A stretch of 64,000 nt of DNA from Pseudomonas libanensis (GCF_001439685.1 NZ_JYLH01000018.1:46179-110178), one strand, 5' to 3'. Counted from the stretch's first letter, positions 15,295 through 24,134 are shown. The notes: generated by a model from the sequence alone, not told the origin. Numbers and translations are program-made.

Positions 15295-16695
15295 TCACGC
15301 GTTGCGCTTTGGAAAAAACAATTCAAAGCACGTCACGCCGCCTTCACTGGTAACGCCATAGCGGCCGTTATGCAACTGCATGATGGTCGCCACAATCGAC
15401 AGTCCCAGCCCATTGGACTGGGACGAACACCCGCGGGACTCATCCACCCGGTAAAAGCGTTCGAACAACCTGGGCAAATGCTCGGCGGCAATGGTTTGGC
15501 CGTGGTTGCTGACCCTCAGGCGGATCCCTTCGGTCGTCGGGATTGCCTGGATATTCAGTTCGGTGTTCGGCGCGCCATATTTGATGGCATTGGCACACAG
15601 GTTCGCCAGGGCCCGGCGCAGTAGCATCGGTTCAGCCCAGATCACACCTTCGCCCAAGCCAACGATGTGCATGCCCACATCACCGGCCAGCCCCTCGAAA
15701 TAATCTGCGATGCGTTCCACCTCATCCGCTGCGTCCAGCTCCTGGCGTTGGCGCAAGGCGCTGGCAGGGTCGGTACGGGCCAGGAACAACATGTTATCGA
15801 GCATCCGCGCCAGGCGTTCGAGCTCTTCGACGTTAGAGGCCAGCAGTTGTTGGTAACTCTCCATGCTGCGGCTCTGTTGCAGGGCGACCTGGGTTTCACC
15901 GAGCAAATTGTTGATGGGGGTGCGCAGCTCGTGGGCCATATCGGTGGAGACCTGGCCCAGTTGGGTAAAGCCCTTGGCCAGCCGTTCAAGCATGGTGTTG
16001 AAGGAATCAATCATCGGCAGCAGTTCTTTGGGAGCGCCGTGGCTGTCGAGACGTTCGGCCAGGTTACTGACGCCGATGCCCTGTGCATGGCTGGCCAGGC
16101 GCCGCAACGGCAGCAACCCACGGTGTACCAGCACATAACCGACCAAGGCGAGGATCACCGCTGCGATGCTGGCCAGGATGAATACGTTCAAGCGATAACG
16201 TGCGAGCATGGTCGTGCGCTCGGCCATCAGGCGCCCGACGGTGATTTGCAGGCTGCCCAGGTCACCGGTATCGATGGTCGCCGCCACTGTGGCCAACGGT
16301 ACGCCGCTCACATCTAGGAAATGCTGCACGTCGGCAAGCCCAAGCGCATGGTCTTTCGTCACGGGCGACACCGGGGGAATCTGGATGTTGCCAGGGTTCA
16401 CCAGCAATAACGCTTGCTGCCCGGGTGCGGCGATGCTCAATACCGACTCACTGTTGCCCAGCATGTTCTGGAACAGCTCCGGTTTGGACTTGATCAGCTC
16501 CAGGGTGTTGCCGTCATTAAGCAGGTTGCGCAGCTGGTTGGCGCGCGAGATCAGCGCGGCGTCGTCACGCTTGATCAGTTCACGCTCCAGCTCGCGGTAC
16601 AACGTCACGCCCAGGGTTGCCAGCAAAGCGAAGGCGAGCAAGGCGAAGATCAGTGCCAGGCGCAGGGTCAAGGAATAGTGGCGATGACGGTTCAT
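15295..16695 (-). CDS. Heavy-metal-type sensor histidine kinase (CopS/CusS-like)
   Basis: 466 residues from ATG 16695, which overlaps the response regulator stop as ATGA. Domains: membrane span at residues 11-31, periplasmic sensor region to about 168, second span 169-190, HAMP domain to about 240, HisKA with the phospho-acceptor His at residue 255 in TDMAHELRTPINN, and HATPase with NLCANAIKYG and GLGLSI. The layout matches heavy-metal sensor kinases (CusS, CopS, CzcS). A DUF2790 gene next to the pair, usual for Pseudomonas metal-responsive systems, supports that reading. The actual metal cannot be told from sequence. Confidence 0.85.
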   Translation of the reverse strand: MNRHRHYSLTLRLALIFALLAFALLATLGVTLYRELERELIKRDDAALISRANQLRNLLNDGNTLELIKSKPELFQNMLGNSESVLSIAAPGQQALLLVNPGNIQIPPVSPVTKDHALGLADVQHFLDVSGVPLATVAATIDTGDLGSLQITVGRLMAERTTMLARYRLNVFILASIAAVILALVGYVLVHRGLLPLRRLASHAQGIGVSNLAERLDSHGAPKELLPMIDSFNTMLERLAKGFTQLGQVSTDMAHELRTPINNLLGETQVALQQSRSMESYQQLLASNVEELERLARMLDNMLFLARTDPASALRQRQELDAADEVERIADYFEGLAGDVGMHIVGLGEGVIWAEPMLLRRALANLCANAIKYGAPNTELNIQAIPTTEGIRLRVSNHGQTIAAEHLPRLFERFYRVDESRGCSSQSNGLGLSIVATIMQLHNGRYGVTSEGGVTCFELFFPKRNA

Positions 16696-17363
16696 GGCTG
16701 GGTATCGAAGCGGTAGCCAATGCCCCGCACGCTGTGGATCAGCTTGAGCTGGAACGGGTCGTCGATTTTCAGGCGCAGGCGTCTTACGGCCACATCCACT
16801 ACGTTGGTGTCGCTGTCGAAGTTCATGTCCCACACCCGCGAGGCGATCAACGAGCGGGACAGCACCTGGTCCTGGTGCGTGGCGAACAGGTGCAGCAGGG
16901 CGAATTCCTTGTTGGTCAGGGTAATGCGCGTGCCGGCACGGGTGACGCGGCGCTTGAGCACGTCAATGTGCAGGTCGGCGATGTGCAGCTGTTCTTCCTC
17001 GCGGCTGGGGCCGCGGCGGTTGAGGGTACGCAGGCGTGCGACCAGCTCGGCGAAGGAGAAGGGCTTGATCAGGTAGTCGTCGGCACCCAGTTCCAGGCCT
17101 TTGATGCGGTCGGCGATATCATCCCGGGCGGTGAGGAACAGCACCGGCGTATCGGCTTCTTTACGCAGGCGGCGCAGCACTTCCCAGCCATCCATCTTCG
17201 GCATCATCACGTCCAGCACAATTACGTCGAAGGGCGTCTCCAGGGCCTGGTGCAAGCCATCCACGCCATCGCGGGCCAGGCTTACAGAGTGGCCCAGCTC
17301 CTGAAGGCCGTTGAGCAGGTAATTGCCGGCCTTGGGTTCGTCTTCGACTACGAGGATGTTCAT
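16692..17363 (-). CDS. OmpR-family response regulator (CopR/CzcR-like)
   Basis: 223 residues from ATG 17363; longer upstream frames do not resemble the family. The receiver domain has acidic residues near position 7-9 (VVEDEP), phospho-acceptor Asp 51 in VIVLDVMMPK, and the conserved Lys in DDYLIKPF. The C-terminal winged helix includes LTNKEFALLHLFATH and VDVAVRRLRLKID and ends RGIGYRF, typical of CopR/CusR. It partners with the kinase encoded directly downstream. A palindrome at 17754, upstream of the DUF2790 gene, is a candidate binding site. Confidence 0.9.
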   Translation of the reverse strand: MNILVVEDEPKAGNYLLNGLQELGHSVSLARDGVDGLHQALETPFDVIVLDVMMPKMDGWEVLRRLRKEADTPVLFLTARDDIADRIKGLELGADDYLIKPFSFAELVARLRTLNRRGPSREEEQLHIADLHIDVLKRRVTRAGTRITLTNKEFALLHLFATHQDQVLSRSLIASRVWDMNFDSDTNVVDVAVRRLRLKIDDPFQLKLIHSVRGIGYRFDTQP

Positions 17364-17406
17364 GGCAGATGCCCCTGCTTCAATAGGTGGCGCAAGTGTA
17401 GCCCGA

Positions 17407-17667
17407 TCAATTATCACTGGCGCAACCGATGCCCTGGACCTGGTAATCCAGCACATGTTCGCGTCCCTGGTGATCCAGGTAACGCAATTGCGCCGGTACG
17501 ACCCCGCACTGGCCGTAGGTGTCGGTACTCGACACTACCTTGGCGACATCCAGGTGTACGAAGAAGCCGGTCTTGTCATGAATGACGTTGGAGGCAGGGA
17601 CCGTGTCGGCAGCAAACGCCGAGCCGGTGGTGAGCAGGGCGGCAACACCGAGGGTAAACAGTTTCAT
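17407..17667 (-). CDS. DUF2790 small periplasmic protein
   Basis: 86 residues with signal peptide (MKLFTLGVAALLTTGSAFA). The mature part reads YGQCGVVPAQLRYLDHQGRE and ends in DYQVQGIGCASDN, the DUF2790 pattern with two conserved cysteines. These small periplasmic proteins accompany metal-responsive two-component systems in pseudomonads and are thought to be controlled by them. The gene lies directly upstream of the regulator on the same strand, 43 bases away. The biochemical role is not known. Confidence 0.82.
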   Translation of the reverse strand: MKLFTLGVAALLTTGSAFAADTVPASNVIHDKTGFFVHLDVAKVVSSTDTYGQCGVVPAQLRYLDHQGREHVLDYQVQGIGCASDN

Positions 17668-17753
17668 GGTGGTATCTCTCGTTACGGATTGGCTGCCGCA
17701 GTGGCAGTGAGTTCACGGTAACCAGGCGATCCCAACAGCCAACCAACAGGATC

Positions 17754-17769
17754 ATGACAAGTTCGTCAT
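17754..17769. promoter_or_regulatory. Inverted repeat, candidate response regulator box
   Basis: ATGAC-AAGTTC-GTCAT, a perfect 5-base inverted repeat with a 6-base spacer, lies 87 bases upstream of the DUF2790 start and before the divergent HAD gene. A TTGACG follows at 17771. CopR-type regulators bind similar TGACA/TGTCA-rich boxes, so this is a plausible operator. Confidence 0.4.
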
Positions 17770-17874
17770 TCTTGACGTGAGACCGATACGCGGGCGATTT
17801 GAGGGGGCTCAGCGTTTACAAGCGTGAAGGTGATCCGTAGATTGCACGGGGCCAGCTGATGAGGAAGCCGCGTA

Positions 17875-18552
17875 GTGTCCATCCCGAATCCAACTGTATT
17901 TACCCGGCGCTATCGCGCCTTCCTGTTCGACATGGACGGGACGCTGCTTAACTCCATCGCCGCAGCCGAACGGGTATGGAGTATCTGGGCGGAACGTCAC
18001 GGCCTGGATGTGGAGGCTTTCCTGACCACCATTCATGGCGCCCGCGCGATTGATACGATCACTCGCCAGGCCTTGCCGGGTGTCGATCCCGAGGTGGAAG
18101 CGCGGTGGATCACTGAGGCTGAGTTGAACGATGTCGATGGTGTCGTGGCGATTCCCGGTGCGGTGGAGTTTTTGAAGGGCTTGCCCATCGATCAATGGGC
18201 GCTGGTCACCTCTGCTCCAAAGGCGTTGGCAATGCGCCGACTGCAAGCGGCGGGCATTCCGGTGCCGGAAGTATTAGTGACAGCCGAAGATGTGGCGAGC
18301 GGCAAGCCGGATCCGGCCTGTTATGTGCTGGGGGCCCAGCGCCTGGGCGTGCCGGTGCAAGACTGCCTGGTATTCGAGGACGCCACCGTGGGCATTCGGG
18401 CGGGGGAGGCGGCGGGGGCGGATATCATGGTCGTGACCTCTGCGCACCTGACGCCGATGGTGACTGAGCATGCTTGTATCGAGGGATACAGTGGGTTGCG
18501 GGCGCTACGCGACGCTGATGGCTTGCTGTGCGTCCATCCGTTGACGCCTTGA
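17875..18552 (+). CDS. HAD-superfamily sugar phosphatase-like protein
   Basis: 225 residues, GTG start at 17875 with GAGGAAG upstream. The four HAD motifs are visible: FLFDMDGTLLNS (nucleophile Asp and acid-base Asp), ALVTSAPKA, KPDPACY (Lys), and VFEDATVGIRAGEAAG. The cap-1 insertion and GKPDP sequence match the YfbT/HxpA-like group, which dephosphorylates sugar phosphates in the cytoplasm. No pathway genes are adjacent, so the substrate is unknown. A strong hairpin terminator follows immediately. Confidence 0.87.
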   Translation: MSIPNPTVFTRRYRAFLFDMDGTLLNSIAAAERVWSIWAERHGLDVEAFLTTIHGARAIDTITRQALPGVDPEVEARWITEAELNDVDGVVAIPGAVEFLKGLPIDQWALVTSAPKALAMRRLQAAGIPVPEVLVTAEDVASGKPDPACYVLGAQRLGVPVQDCLVFEDATVGIRAGEAAGADIMVVTSAHLTPMVTEHACIEGYSGLRALRDADGLLCVHPLTP

Positions 18553-18556
18553 TGCG

Positions 18557-18591
18557 CAGAAGGCCGAGCCTTTACCGGGCTCGGCCTTCTG
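18557..18591. terminator. Bidirectional terminator between convergent genes
   Basis: Perfect 14-base arms (CAGAAGGCCGAGCC and GGCTCGGCCTTCTG) flank a short loop. It overlaps the end of the convergent DUF1652 gene. Confidence 0.7.
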
Positions 18592-18856
18592 TGCAGGCGA
18601 CTGCTTGCAACCGGCTGTTTTTCATTCCCTGACGCGACAGCACCATTTCCCTGAGTATCTCTGTGGCGAGCCGGTTGATGGCTTCAGTGCCGTGATAATG
18701 CGCCCGCACGATCCCGGTAACCGCAAAATGATCGGTTTCCGGGCCGCAAAGAACGGCTGACAGGGTACCGTCGGCATGCAGGGTGCACTCAACCGTGTAG
18801 CTGGGCAGGCGGTCTGCCAAGGCCTTTTCGATTTGGGATTTGCTGAGCGTGTCCAT
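18572..18856 (-). CDS. DUF1652 family protein
   Basis: 94 residues from ATG 18856, chosen because GCAGGA lies just upstream; in-frame ATGs further up (18886, 18949) lack a site. The sequence SQIEKALADRLPSYTVECTL followed by VTGIVRAHYHGTEAINRLAT matches DUF1652, a small family restricted largely to pseudomonads. No signal or membrane segment. Function unknown. Confidence 0.7.
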   Translation of the reverse strand: MDTLSKSQIEKALADRLPSYTVECTLHADGTLSAVLCGPETDHFAVTGIVRAHYHGTEAINRLATEILREMVLSRQGMKNSRLQAVACTEGRAR

Positions 18857-18949
18857 CTGATCCTGCACCTTTGACTGACTGTGCATGCCCAAGCATAGGT
18901 CTTGTTGCTCAACTGTAAATACCGGCGATCCGATAGCATGCAGCAGCAT

Positions 18950-19210
18950 TTAGCGTAGCGTTTGCTGGTGCGCGCGATGAGCTGCGCGTTGGCACAACTT
19001 GCGCAAAATTACCTTTTGGATGGGCTTGAGGCAGAATACCAGCAAGTAACCACACAGCAGAAGTGTCAAGTCCAGCCAGGCGTGGTCATCGGGAAAGGCC
19101 CGTTCAGCTTCCACTCTCAGCCCATACCCGAGCGCCAGGAAAACCAAGCCGATCAGCAGGGCGATCAGCCAGGATCGGGTAATAAGTGGGGGCGTCGCGG
19201 CTGGCCTCAT
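18950..19210 (-). CDS. Small two-span membrane protein (hypothetical)
   Basis: 86 residues; ATG 19210 follows CAGGAG. Two membrane spans are clear: SWLIALLIGLVFLALGYGL and WLDLTLLLCGYLLVFCL, separated by an acidic loop and followed by a basic tail (KVILRKLCQRAAHRAH). The positive-inside rule suggests both ends are cytoplasmic. I do not recognise the family. It lies upstream of the DUF1652 gene on the same strand, separated by about 90 bases. Confidence 0.65.
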   Translation of the reverse strand: MRPAATPPLITRSWLIALLIGLVFLALGYGLRVEAERAFPDDHAWLDLTLLLCGYLLVFCLKPIQKVILRKLCQRAAHRAHQQTLR

Positions 19211-19419
19211 CGACGTGCTCCTGAATGCACTCGGATGGCAGGAAAAAGCGTCACAAATTGGGCTGCGAATAGTCCGACAAGTTCCAGATGCCCTGACAGT
19301 TTCATCTTGCAGCGAAGGGCCATGCTCAAGGTGCGCTGGCCACGCCGGAAAGCGCGATCAGGCTAATTGGGTTTTCGCCAGCCGTTACAATGAACGAAAA
19401 GGCTGGCTACTGAGGCGTT

Positions 19420-19614
19420 TCAAGGCGTCTGGTTTTTGTCGGGTGCAGTCAGGCCAGCCTGGATGCGCTGGTAAATTTCCTCGCGATGCACGGCAACATC
19501 CTTGGGGGCGTTGATGCCGATTCGTACTTGCTGGCCGCTAACGCCCAGGATGGTGATCGTAATGTCATCACCGATGTTTATGCTTTCACCGACTTTGCGG
19601 GTGAGTATAAGCAT
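19420..19614 (-). CDS. csrA: Carbon storage regulator CsrA/RsmA
   Basis: 64 residues from ATG 19614, preceded by AAGGAGA. The sequence MLILTRKVGESINIGDDITI and VSGQQVRIGINAPKDVAVHR is the full CsrA signature, including the RNA-contacting N-terminal Leu-Thr-Arg and the VAVHREEIY strand. It is a dimeric RNA-binding protein that represses translation at GGA motifs and in Pseudomonas is controlled by the Gac/Rsm small RNAs. Pseudomonads carry several paralogues; this length and ending (NQTP) fit an RsmA-type member. Stand-alone gene. Confidence 0.95.
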   Translation of the reverse strand: MLILTRKVGESINIGDDITITILGVSGQQVRIGINAPKDVAVHREEIYQRIQAGLTAPDKNQTP

Positions 19615-19861
19615 GGACTTCTCCTTGATTACTTTTAAGGACACATGTTTCAGACAGGGCAGGTGTCGGATGTGTGTAGCTTACTGCGAAGCGCTTCCCT
19701 GTGACTGCCTCTTTTAGGACGCATAGAGGCGACATTAATTCCCATGGCGGCATCATACAGGTCGCGATACATCATTCGCATTGTTTAAGCCAACGTTTAT
19801 GACGGCCAGAATAGACAGTGAATGGTAAAGTCGCCTCTTTGATCCTCAAAGGAGCAGGGCA

Positions 19862-20242
19862 GTGCGTAAAGTAGCGATGGCAATTGTGGTGTTGGCGTTG
19901 GCCGGATGCGGTGAAGGTAAATCGGTCGATGCCCCCAAGGCCAAGCCTGCCGTGACCGAAAGCCTGCCACAAACCGGTGCGATTGCCGCTCAGGAATGGG
20001 ATCTATGGGTCGGCCCGCCGGACCATAAGCTGCAGGCGATCACTGACCTGACCGCCTGGTTGCTGGAGCATGGTTTCAGTTTTTACATCGTGAAGGTCGA
20101 TGGCAAGGATGAAGTGCGGCTGGGCCCGTTCGCCACCAAGGCGGAGGCCGAAGCCAGGCAGGCGTTGCTTAACGAAAAGATGGCCAGGGCCAAGAAAACC
20201 GATACGGTGTCGGAGATCATCGAACACAAGGTCGCGCAGTAA
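19862..20242 (+). CDS. SPOR-domain lipoprotein
   Basis: 126 residues, GTG start at 19862 with AAAGGAG upstream. The first 17 residues form a lipoprotein signal (VVLALAGC lipobox). The C-terminal half, EWDLWVGPPDHKLQAITDLT through FYIVKVDGKDEVRLGPFATK, has the alternating strand pattern and the VRLGPF motif of SPOR domains, which bind denuded peptidoglycan at the division septum. It is a probable envelope protein; its exact partner is unknown. It converges with the endonuclease I gene. Confidence 0.75.
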   Translation: MRKVAMAIVVLALAGCGEGKSVDAPKAKPAVTESLPQTGAIAAQEWDLWVGPPDHKLQAITDLTAWLLEHGFSFYIVKVDGKDEVRLGPFATKAEAEARQALLNEKMARAKKTDTVSEIIEHKVAQ

Positions 20243-20273
20243 GGGTCTGAGTGGGCGGCAGCCCCGCCCACAT

Positions 20274-20963
20274 TCAGCCGCAGGCCTTCAGGTTCACCGG
20301 GCCGACAAACTCGTTGCCTCGTCCCATCACACAGGCCACAGTCTGGTTGCGCTGGCGCTCCCAGGTCTGCACCGGATAGGTCTTGTTCCAGGCTTCATAC
20401 AGTTGCCGGTCCTGTTTCGACAGGCGCAGACCGTACTGCTTGCTCATGTAAAAATACGTGCGTGCGATCATTCCACGAATGGAAGGGCGCGGCATGACCT
20501 TCTTGGCCTTGAAATCCACCTGGGTCAGGCATGAGCCGTACTGCCCGCTTTGCACCGGCAGCCAACCAAAGCTGAAGTTGTTACGGTCACCATTCACTTC
20601 GCCGATGCTCGGCACCAGATTGTGCAGGTCAGCCTCGGCGCGCTTGAACACCTCGTCGTGACGCGTGCAGTTTTTTCGCCCGCCACTTTGCCAACATTGG
20701 CGCTGATGCCCGATTTGCCAGGCAGGCACGATGTGTTCCCACTCGATGCGCGCAGCGCGGTTGGCGTTTTTGCGCGGGATGTAGCCACAGGCCTTCAGGT
20801 CCACACGATTACCCGTGTATTTACACCCGCAGTAGAACTCGGTGGATTGCGGAGCGTAGAGCTTCCAGGCAATTTTCTTGGCTTCGCTGAAGGTTCGAGG
20901 GGCTTGGGCGTGGGCGGTGATGGTAAAAAACAGACAGCACAGGGCAATAAAGCGGGCACTCAT
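20274..20963 (-). CDS. endA: Endonuclease I, exported
   Basis: 229 residues with signal peptide (ending in AHA). It degrades double-stranded DNA in the periplasm or outside the cell. The beta-beta-alpha-metal site is visible: RIEWEHIVPAWQ holds the catalytic His, and DLHNLVPSIGEVNGDRNNF carries the Asn/Asp metal ligands. Eight cysteines (for example FYCGCKYTG and CWQSGGRKNC) suggest disulfides, as in EndA/Dns. Length matches the family (about 230). The stop-to-start distance to the DUF1654 gene upstream is 4 bases, so both are probably cotranscribed. Confidence 0.93.
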   Translation of the reverse strand: MSARFIALCCLFFTITAHAQAPRTFSEAKKIAWKLYAPQSTEFYCGCKYTGNRVDLKACGYIPRKNANRAARIEWEHIVPAWQIGHQRQCWQSGGRKNCTRHDEVFKRAEADLHNLVPSIGEVNGDRNNFSFGWLPVQSGQYGSCLTQVDFKAKKVMPRPSIRGMIARTYFYMSKQYGLRLSKQDRQLYEAWNKTYPVQTWERQRNQTVACVMGRGNEFVGPVNLKACG

Positions 20964-20967
20964 TCAA

Positions 20968-21219
20968 TCAATCTTCCTTCGGCACAACCCAGAAAATCTG
21001 CACGCCGCCGTCATCCCGATAGGCCAGGGTGACATTGTCGTTTTCAGCAATTTCTTCCAGGAGACGCTGCCACTCGTCCTCCGGCTCATCGGGTAAACGG
21101 AAGATCAAGGCTGCCTTGGCTTTCTGGGCGTTGGTCGAATTGATGATTTTTTGCACGCGAATGGCCAGGCGCTGGTAGGCGTCAGGCGATGCGGGTGCTG
21201 CGGACGAGGGCTTTGCCAC
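20968..21219 (-). CDS. DUF1654 family protein
   Basis: 83 residues from GTG 21219, chosen because TAAGGAATG lies just upstream; the longer frame from 21249 has no site. The central sequence AYQRLAIRVQKIINSTNAQK and FRLPDEPEDEWQRLLEEIAE is typical of DUF1654, small acidic proteins found almost only in Pseudomonas. It is directly upstream of endA. Some family members are linked to DNA damage responses; that is recalled, not shown here. Confidence 0.7.
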   Translation of the reverse strand: MAKPSSAAPASPDAYQRLAIRVQKIINSTNAQKAKAALIFRLPDEPEDEWQRLLEEIAENDNVTLAYRDDGGVQIFWVVPKED

Positions 21220-21347
21220 GGAGCATTCCTTAATAGGCTGTACGCACATACAGTATTTAAATGTAGGCGATTTCGCAACTGCTTAAATTTCAAGAAGTTC
21301 GTCTGACAGCGATTAAGGGAGTTTGTTGAGAGGTGGGACAAAAGAAC

Positions 21348-21448
21348 TGTAGGAGCGAGCTTACTCGCGAAAACGTGATAGCGCCGCAGTGAGTCAGGCT
21401 GTGCGCGTTATCGTTAGCGTTCTTCGCGAGTAAGCTCAATCCTACAGG
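21348..21448. repeat. Paired REP palindrome (long inverted repeat)
   Basis: CTGTAGGAGCGAGCTTACTCG at 21348 is mirrored by CGAGTAAGCTC...CCTACAG ending at 21448, with about 55 bases between. This is the usual inverted REP pair of pseudomonads (GTAGGAGCGAGCTTGCTCGCGA type). It lies between the DUF1654 promoter region and the end of ansB and may act as a transcription stop. Confidence 0.75.
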
Positions 21449-21462
21449 TAGATCACCAGGAA

Positions 21463-22551
21463 TCAGTATTCCCAGAACATCCGTTGCAGTTCCTTGCTGT
21501 CCTGGGTCTTGGTCAGGGCGACCATTGCCAGGATCCGGGCTTTCTGCGGATTCAGGTCATGGGCAGCAACCCAGTCATATTTGTCATCAGGTTGCTCCGC
21601 GTTACGCAGGACGAAACCGCCCGCATTCACGTGGGAAGAGCGAATGATCTGCACGCCTTGCTTGCGCAGTTCCTGCAGGGCAGGGACCACCTTGGCCGAT
21701 ACCGAGCCATTGCCGGTACCGGCATGGATGATGGCCTTGGCGCCAGCCTGGGCCAGTGCCTTGACGGCGGTGTCGCTCACGTTGCCATAACCGTAGGCAA
21801 TTTCGACATCGGGCAGGCTCTTGATGGTCTTGATATCGAATTCGGAATCCATGGTGTGACGCTTGGCCGGCAGGCGGAACCAGTAGGATTTGCCTTCAAC
21901 GACCATGCCCAGCGGACCCCATGGGCTCTTGAATGCCTCGGTCTTGATGTTGATCATCTTGCTCACGTCGCGACCCGATTGGATCTCGTCGTTCATGGTG
22001 ACCAATACGCCTTTGCCCCGTGCATCCTTGCTGCCGGCGACGGCAACTGCGTTGTACAGGTTGAGCATCCCGTCCGCCGACATGGCGGTGCCTGGGCGCA
22101 TGGAACCGACCACCACGATAGGCTTGTCGGTTTTTTCCACCAGGTTCAGGAAGTAGGCGGTTTCTTCGAGGGTGTCGGTGCCGTGGGTGATCACGATGCC
22201 GTCGACGTCCTTGCTGTCGGCCAGTTCGGCGACGCGACGGCCCAGTTGCAGCAGGTTTTCGTTGTTGATGCTTTCCGAGGCAATTTGCATCACCTGCTCG
22301 CCACGTACATTGGCGATCTGGCCAAGCTCAGGAACGCCGGCAATCAGTTGTTCGATGCCGACCTTGGCGGCCTGGTAGGTGGCGCTATTGGCGGCACTGG
22401 CACCGGCACCGGCGATGGTGCCGCCTGTGGCCAGGATGACCACGTTGGACAATTTAGTCTTGGTTTCAACTTCTTTTGCCTGGGCGGCAAGGGGGAACAG
22501 CAGCAGGAGCGCGAGGGCGCCCGGGACAAAGTTCTTCAGTGCAGATGTCAT
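21463..22551 (-). CDS. ansB: Periplasmic glutaminase/asparaginase (type II)
   Basis: 362 residues with a signal peptide (ending AAQA). It hydrolyses Gln and Asn to Glu and Asp in the periplasm. Active-site segments: VVILATGGTIAGAG (first catalytic Thr), IVITHGTDTLEETAYF (second Thr with Asp), GSMRPGTAMSADG and the HTMDSEF region. The C-terminus IRSSHVNAGGFVLRN is typical of the Pseudomonas 7A enzyme, which accepts both amides. Length fits (about 360). It stands alone; upstream on the other strand is the ribose operon. Confidence 0.93.
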   Translation of the reverse strand: MTSALKNFVPGALALLLLFPLAAQAKEVETKTKLSNVVILATGGTIAGAGASAANSATYQAAKVGIEQLIAGVPELGQIANVRGEQVMQIASESINNENLLQLGRRVAELADSKDVDGIVITHGTDTLEETAYFLNLVEKTDKPIVVVGSMRPGTAMSADGMLNLYNAVAVAGSKDARGKGVLVTMNDEIQSGRDVSKMINIKTEAFKSPWGPLGMVVEGKSYWFRLPAKRHTMDSEFDIKTIKSLPDVEIAYGYGNVSDTAVKALAQAGAKAIIHAGTGNGSVSAKVVPALQELRKQGVQIIRSSHVNAGGFVLRNAEQPDDKYDWVAAHDLNPQKARILAMVALTKTQDSKELQRMFWEY

Positions 22552-23117
22552 TATTTTTCTCTCTGGTTTTTGATGAGTGCTGTAGCAGGTTCATCTAGAA
22601 CACCCGGGCGGTTCTGAGCGCCGCAGGGTGCAGGGAAAGAGCAGGATTCGTACCAGGCCGATAGTGCCTGCTTTTTTAATTTAACGTTTTGATTTAGAAC
22701 AAATTTTGTCGGAATTTAAGTTTGCTGGCGCGACGCCTCGTCCGGCTTTCCGAACAATGCAGGGCTCTCGTGTTCGGTTGTCCGAAAGCTGTATGGATGA
22801 TCTTGGCGACTCGTACAGCTTCGGCGGGCATCATCTGTCGATTTTTCAAGGGATATTCGGTAAAGGGCTTTGCTTAAACGTATCAGCGGCTTCGGTGGAG
22901 TTGCCAATGCTGGAGAGCTGGATGAAAGCTTGTTTTCTACCGTTGACAAATCCCGACAAGGTTCTCATAGTTTGCTCAACGCAAACGTTTGCGAGATGTT
23001 TCACGGCACACTCCTCGGGTACCGTGGCAGCTCGTATCGGCCACCCACGTGGTAGGGCTACCGAAGGGTCTTCGGTGCAAGCGTTGCTCACAATAATCAT
23101 AAGATCGGAGTGAACCC
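22552..23117. other. Divergent control region of ansB and the ribose operon
   Basis: 566 bases without a supported gene. It holds an A/T-rich stretch near 22670-22710, a LacI-type operator at 22980-22993, and the rbsB ribosome binding site (ATCGGAG). An open frame across 22706-23113 has no ribosome binding site or recognisable product and is treated as chance. Confidence 0.6.
22980..22993. promoter_or_regulatory. Candidate RbsR operator
   Basis: CGCAAACGTTTGCG is a perfect 14-base palindrome with the central ACGTT typical of LacI/PurR/RbsR operators. It lies 125 bases upstream of rbsB, and the operon encodes its own LacI-family regulator. Confidence 0.75.
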
Positions 23118-24077
23118 ATGAAGCTGCCATTTGCTGGACGTCTTCTTGCTGTCGCTGTGCTTGCTGCCGCATCCGCCGCTTTACCTCTCTCCTCTGCATT
23201 TGCTGAAGACGCCGCCGCCAAACCCAAGGTCGGCCTGGTAATGAAATCCCTTGCCAATGAATTCTTCGTCACGATGCAAGAGGGTGCGAAGGCTTATCAG
23301 AAAGATCACGCCGCCGATTTCGACATGATTACCAACGGTATCAAGAACGAAACCGACACTAGCGCACAGATTGCCATCGTCAATGAAATGATCAATTCCA
23401 AGGTCAACGCCATTGTGATCGCGCCCGCCGATTCCAAAGCGCTGGCCAACGTACTGAAAAAAGCCTCAGACGCTGGCATCAAGGTCGTCAACATCGACAA
23501 CCGCCTTGACCCTGACGTACTCAAAAGCAAAAACCTCGATATTCCTTTCGTAGGCCCGGACAACCGCAAAGGCTCCAAGCTGGTGGGCGATTACCTGGCC
23601 AAGCAACTCTCTGCGGGTGACAAGGTTGGCATCATCGAAGGCGTACCGACCACCACCAACGCCCAGCAGCGTACCGCAGGCTACAAGGATGCGATGGACG
23701 CCGCAGGCATGAAGATCGTTTCCACCCAATCCGGTAACTGGGAAATCGACCAGGGCCAGAAAGTTGCGTCGGCGATGCTGAGCGAACACCCCGACCTCAA
23801 GGCCCTGTTGGCCGGTAACGACAACATGGCCCTGGGCGCTGTTTCTGCCGTACGTGCCGCGGGCAAGGCCGGCAAGGTGCTGGTCGTAGGCTACGACAAC
23901 ATCGAAGCCATCAAGCCGATGCTGCAGGACGGGCGTGTGCTCGCGACTGCCGACCAAGCCGCAGCCCAGCAAGCGGTGTTCGGTATCCAGAACGCGCTGA
24001 AGCTGGTCAAGGGTGAAAAGGTCGATGCCAAAGATGGCGTGATCGAAACCCCGGTCGAACTCGTCCTCAAGAAGTAA
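23118..24077 (+). CDS. rbsB: Ribose ABC transporter, periplasmic binding protein
   Basis: 319 residues, signal peptide of about 29 residues ending SAFA. The mature protein starts VGLVMKSLANEFFVTMQEGA, the classic RbsB first strand, with sugar-contact segments NEMINSKVNAIVIAPADSKA, VVNIDNRLDPD and AGNDNMALGAV. It binds D-ribose in the periplasm and delivers it to RbsC. First gene of rbsBACRKD plus the nucleoside hydrolase; a LacI-type operator lies in front. Length is slightly longer than E. coli RbsB because of a longer signal. Confidence 0.93.
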   Translation: MKLPFAGRLLAVAVLAAASAALPLSSAFAEDAAAKPKVGLVMKSLANEFFVTMQEGAKAYQKDHAADFDMITNGIKNETDTSAQIAIVNEMINSKVNAIVIAPADSKALANVLKKASDAGIKVVNIDNRLDPDVLKSKNLDIPFVGPDNRKGSKLVGDYLAKQLSAGDKVGIIEGVPTTTNAQQRTAGYKDAMDAAGMKIVSTQSGNWEIDQGQKVASAMLSEHPDLKALLAGNDNMALGAVSAVRAAGKAGKVLVVGYDNIEAIKPMLQDGRVLATADQAAAQQAVFGIQNALKLVKGEKVDAKDGVIETPVELVLKK

Positions 24078-24134
24078 TCCTGGCGGTACCCAACAGCGCT
24101 CGCTCGTCCTGGGCGGGCGCCTGGAGATTTTCCT

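Noticed and set aside
22706..23113. 135-codon frame upstream of rbsB
   Set aside because: No ribosome binding site, no recognisable sequence, and it covers the RbsR operator; judged to be regulatory DNA.
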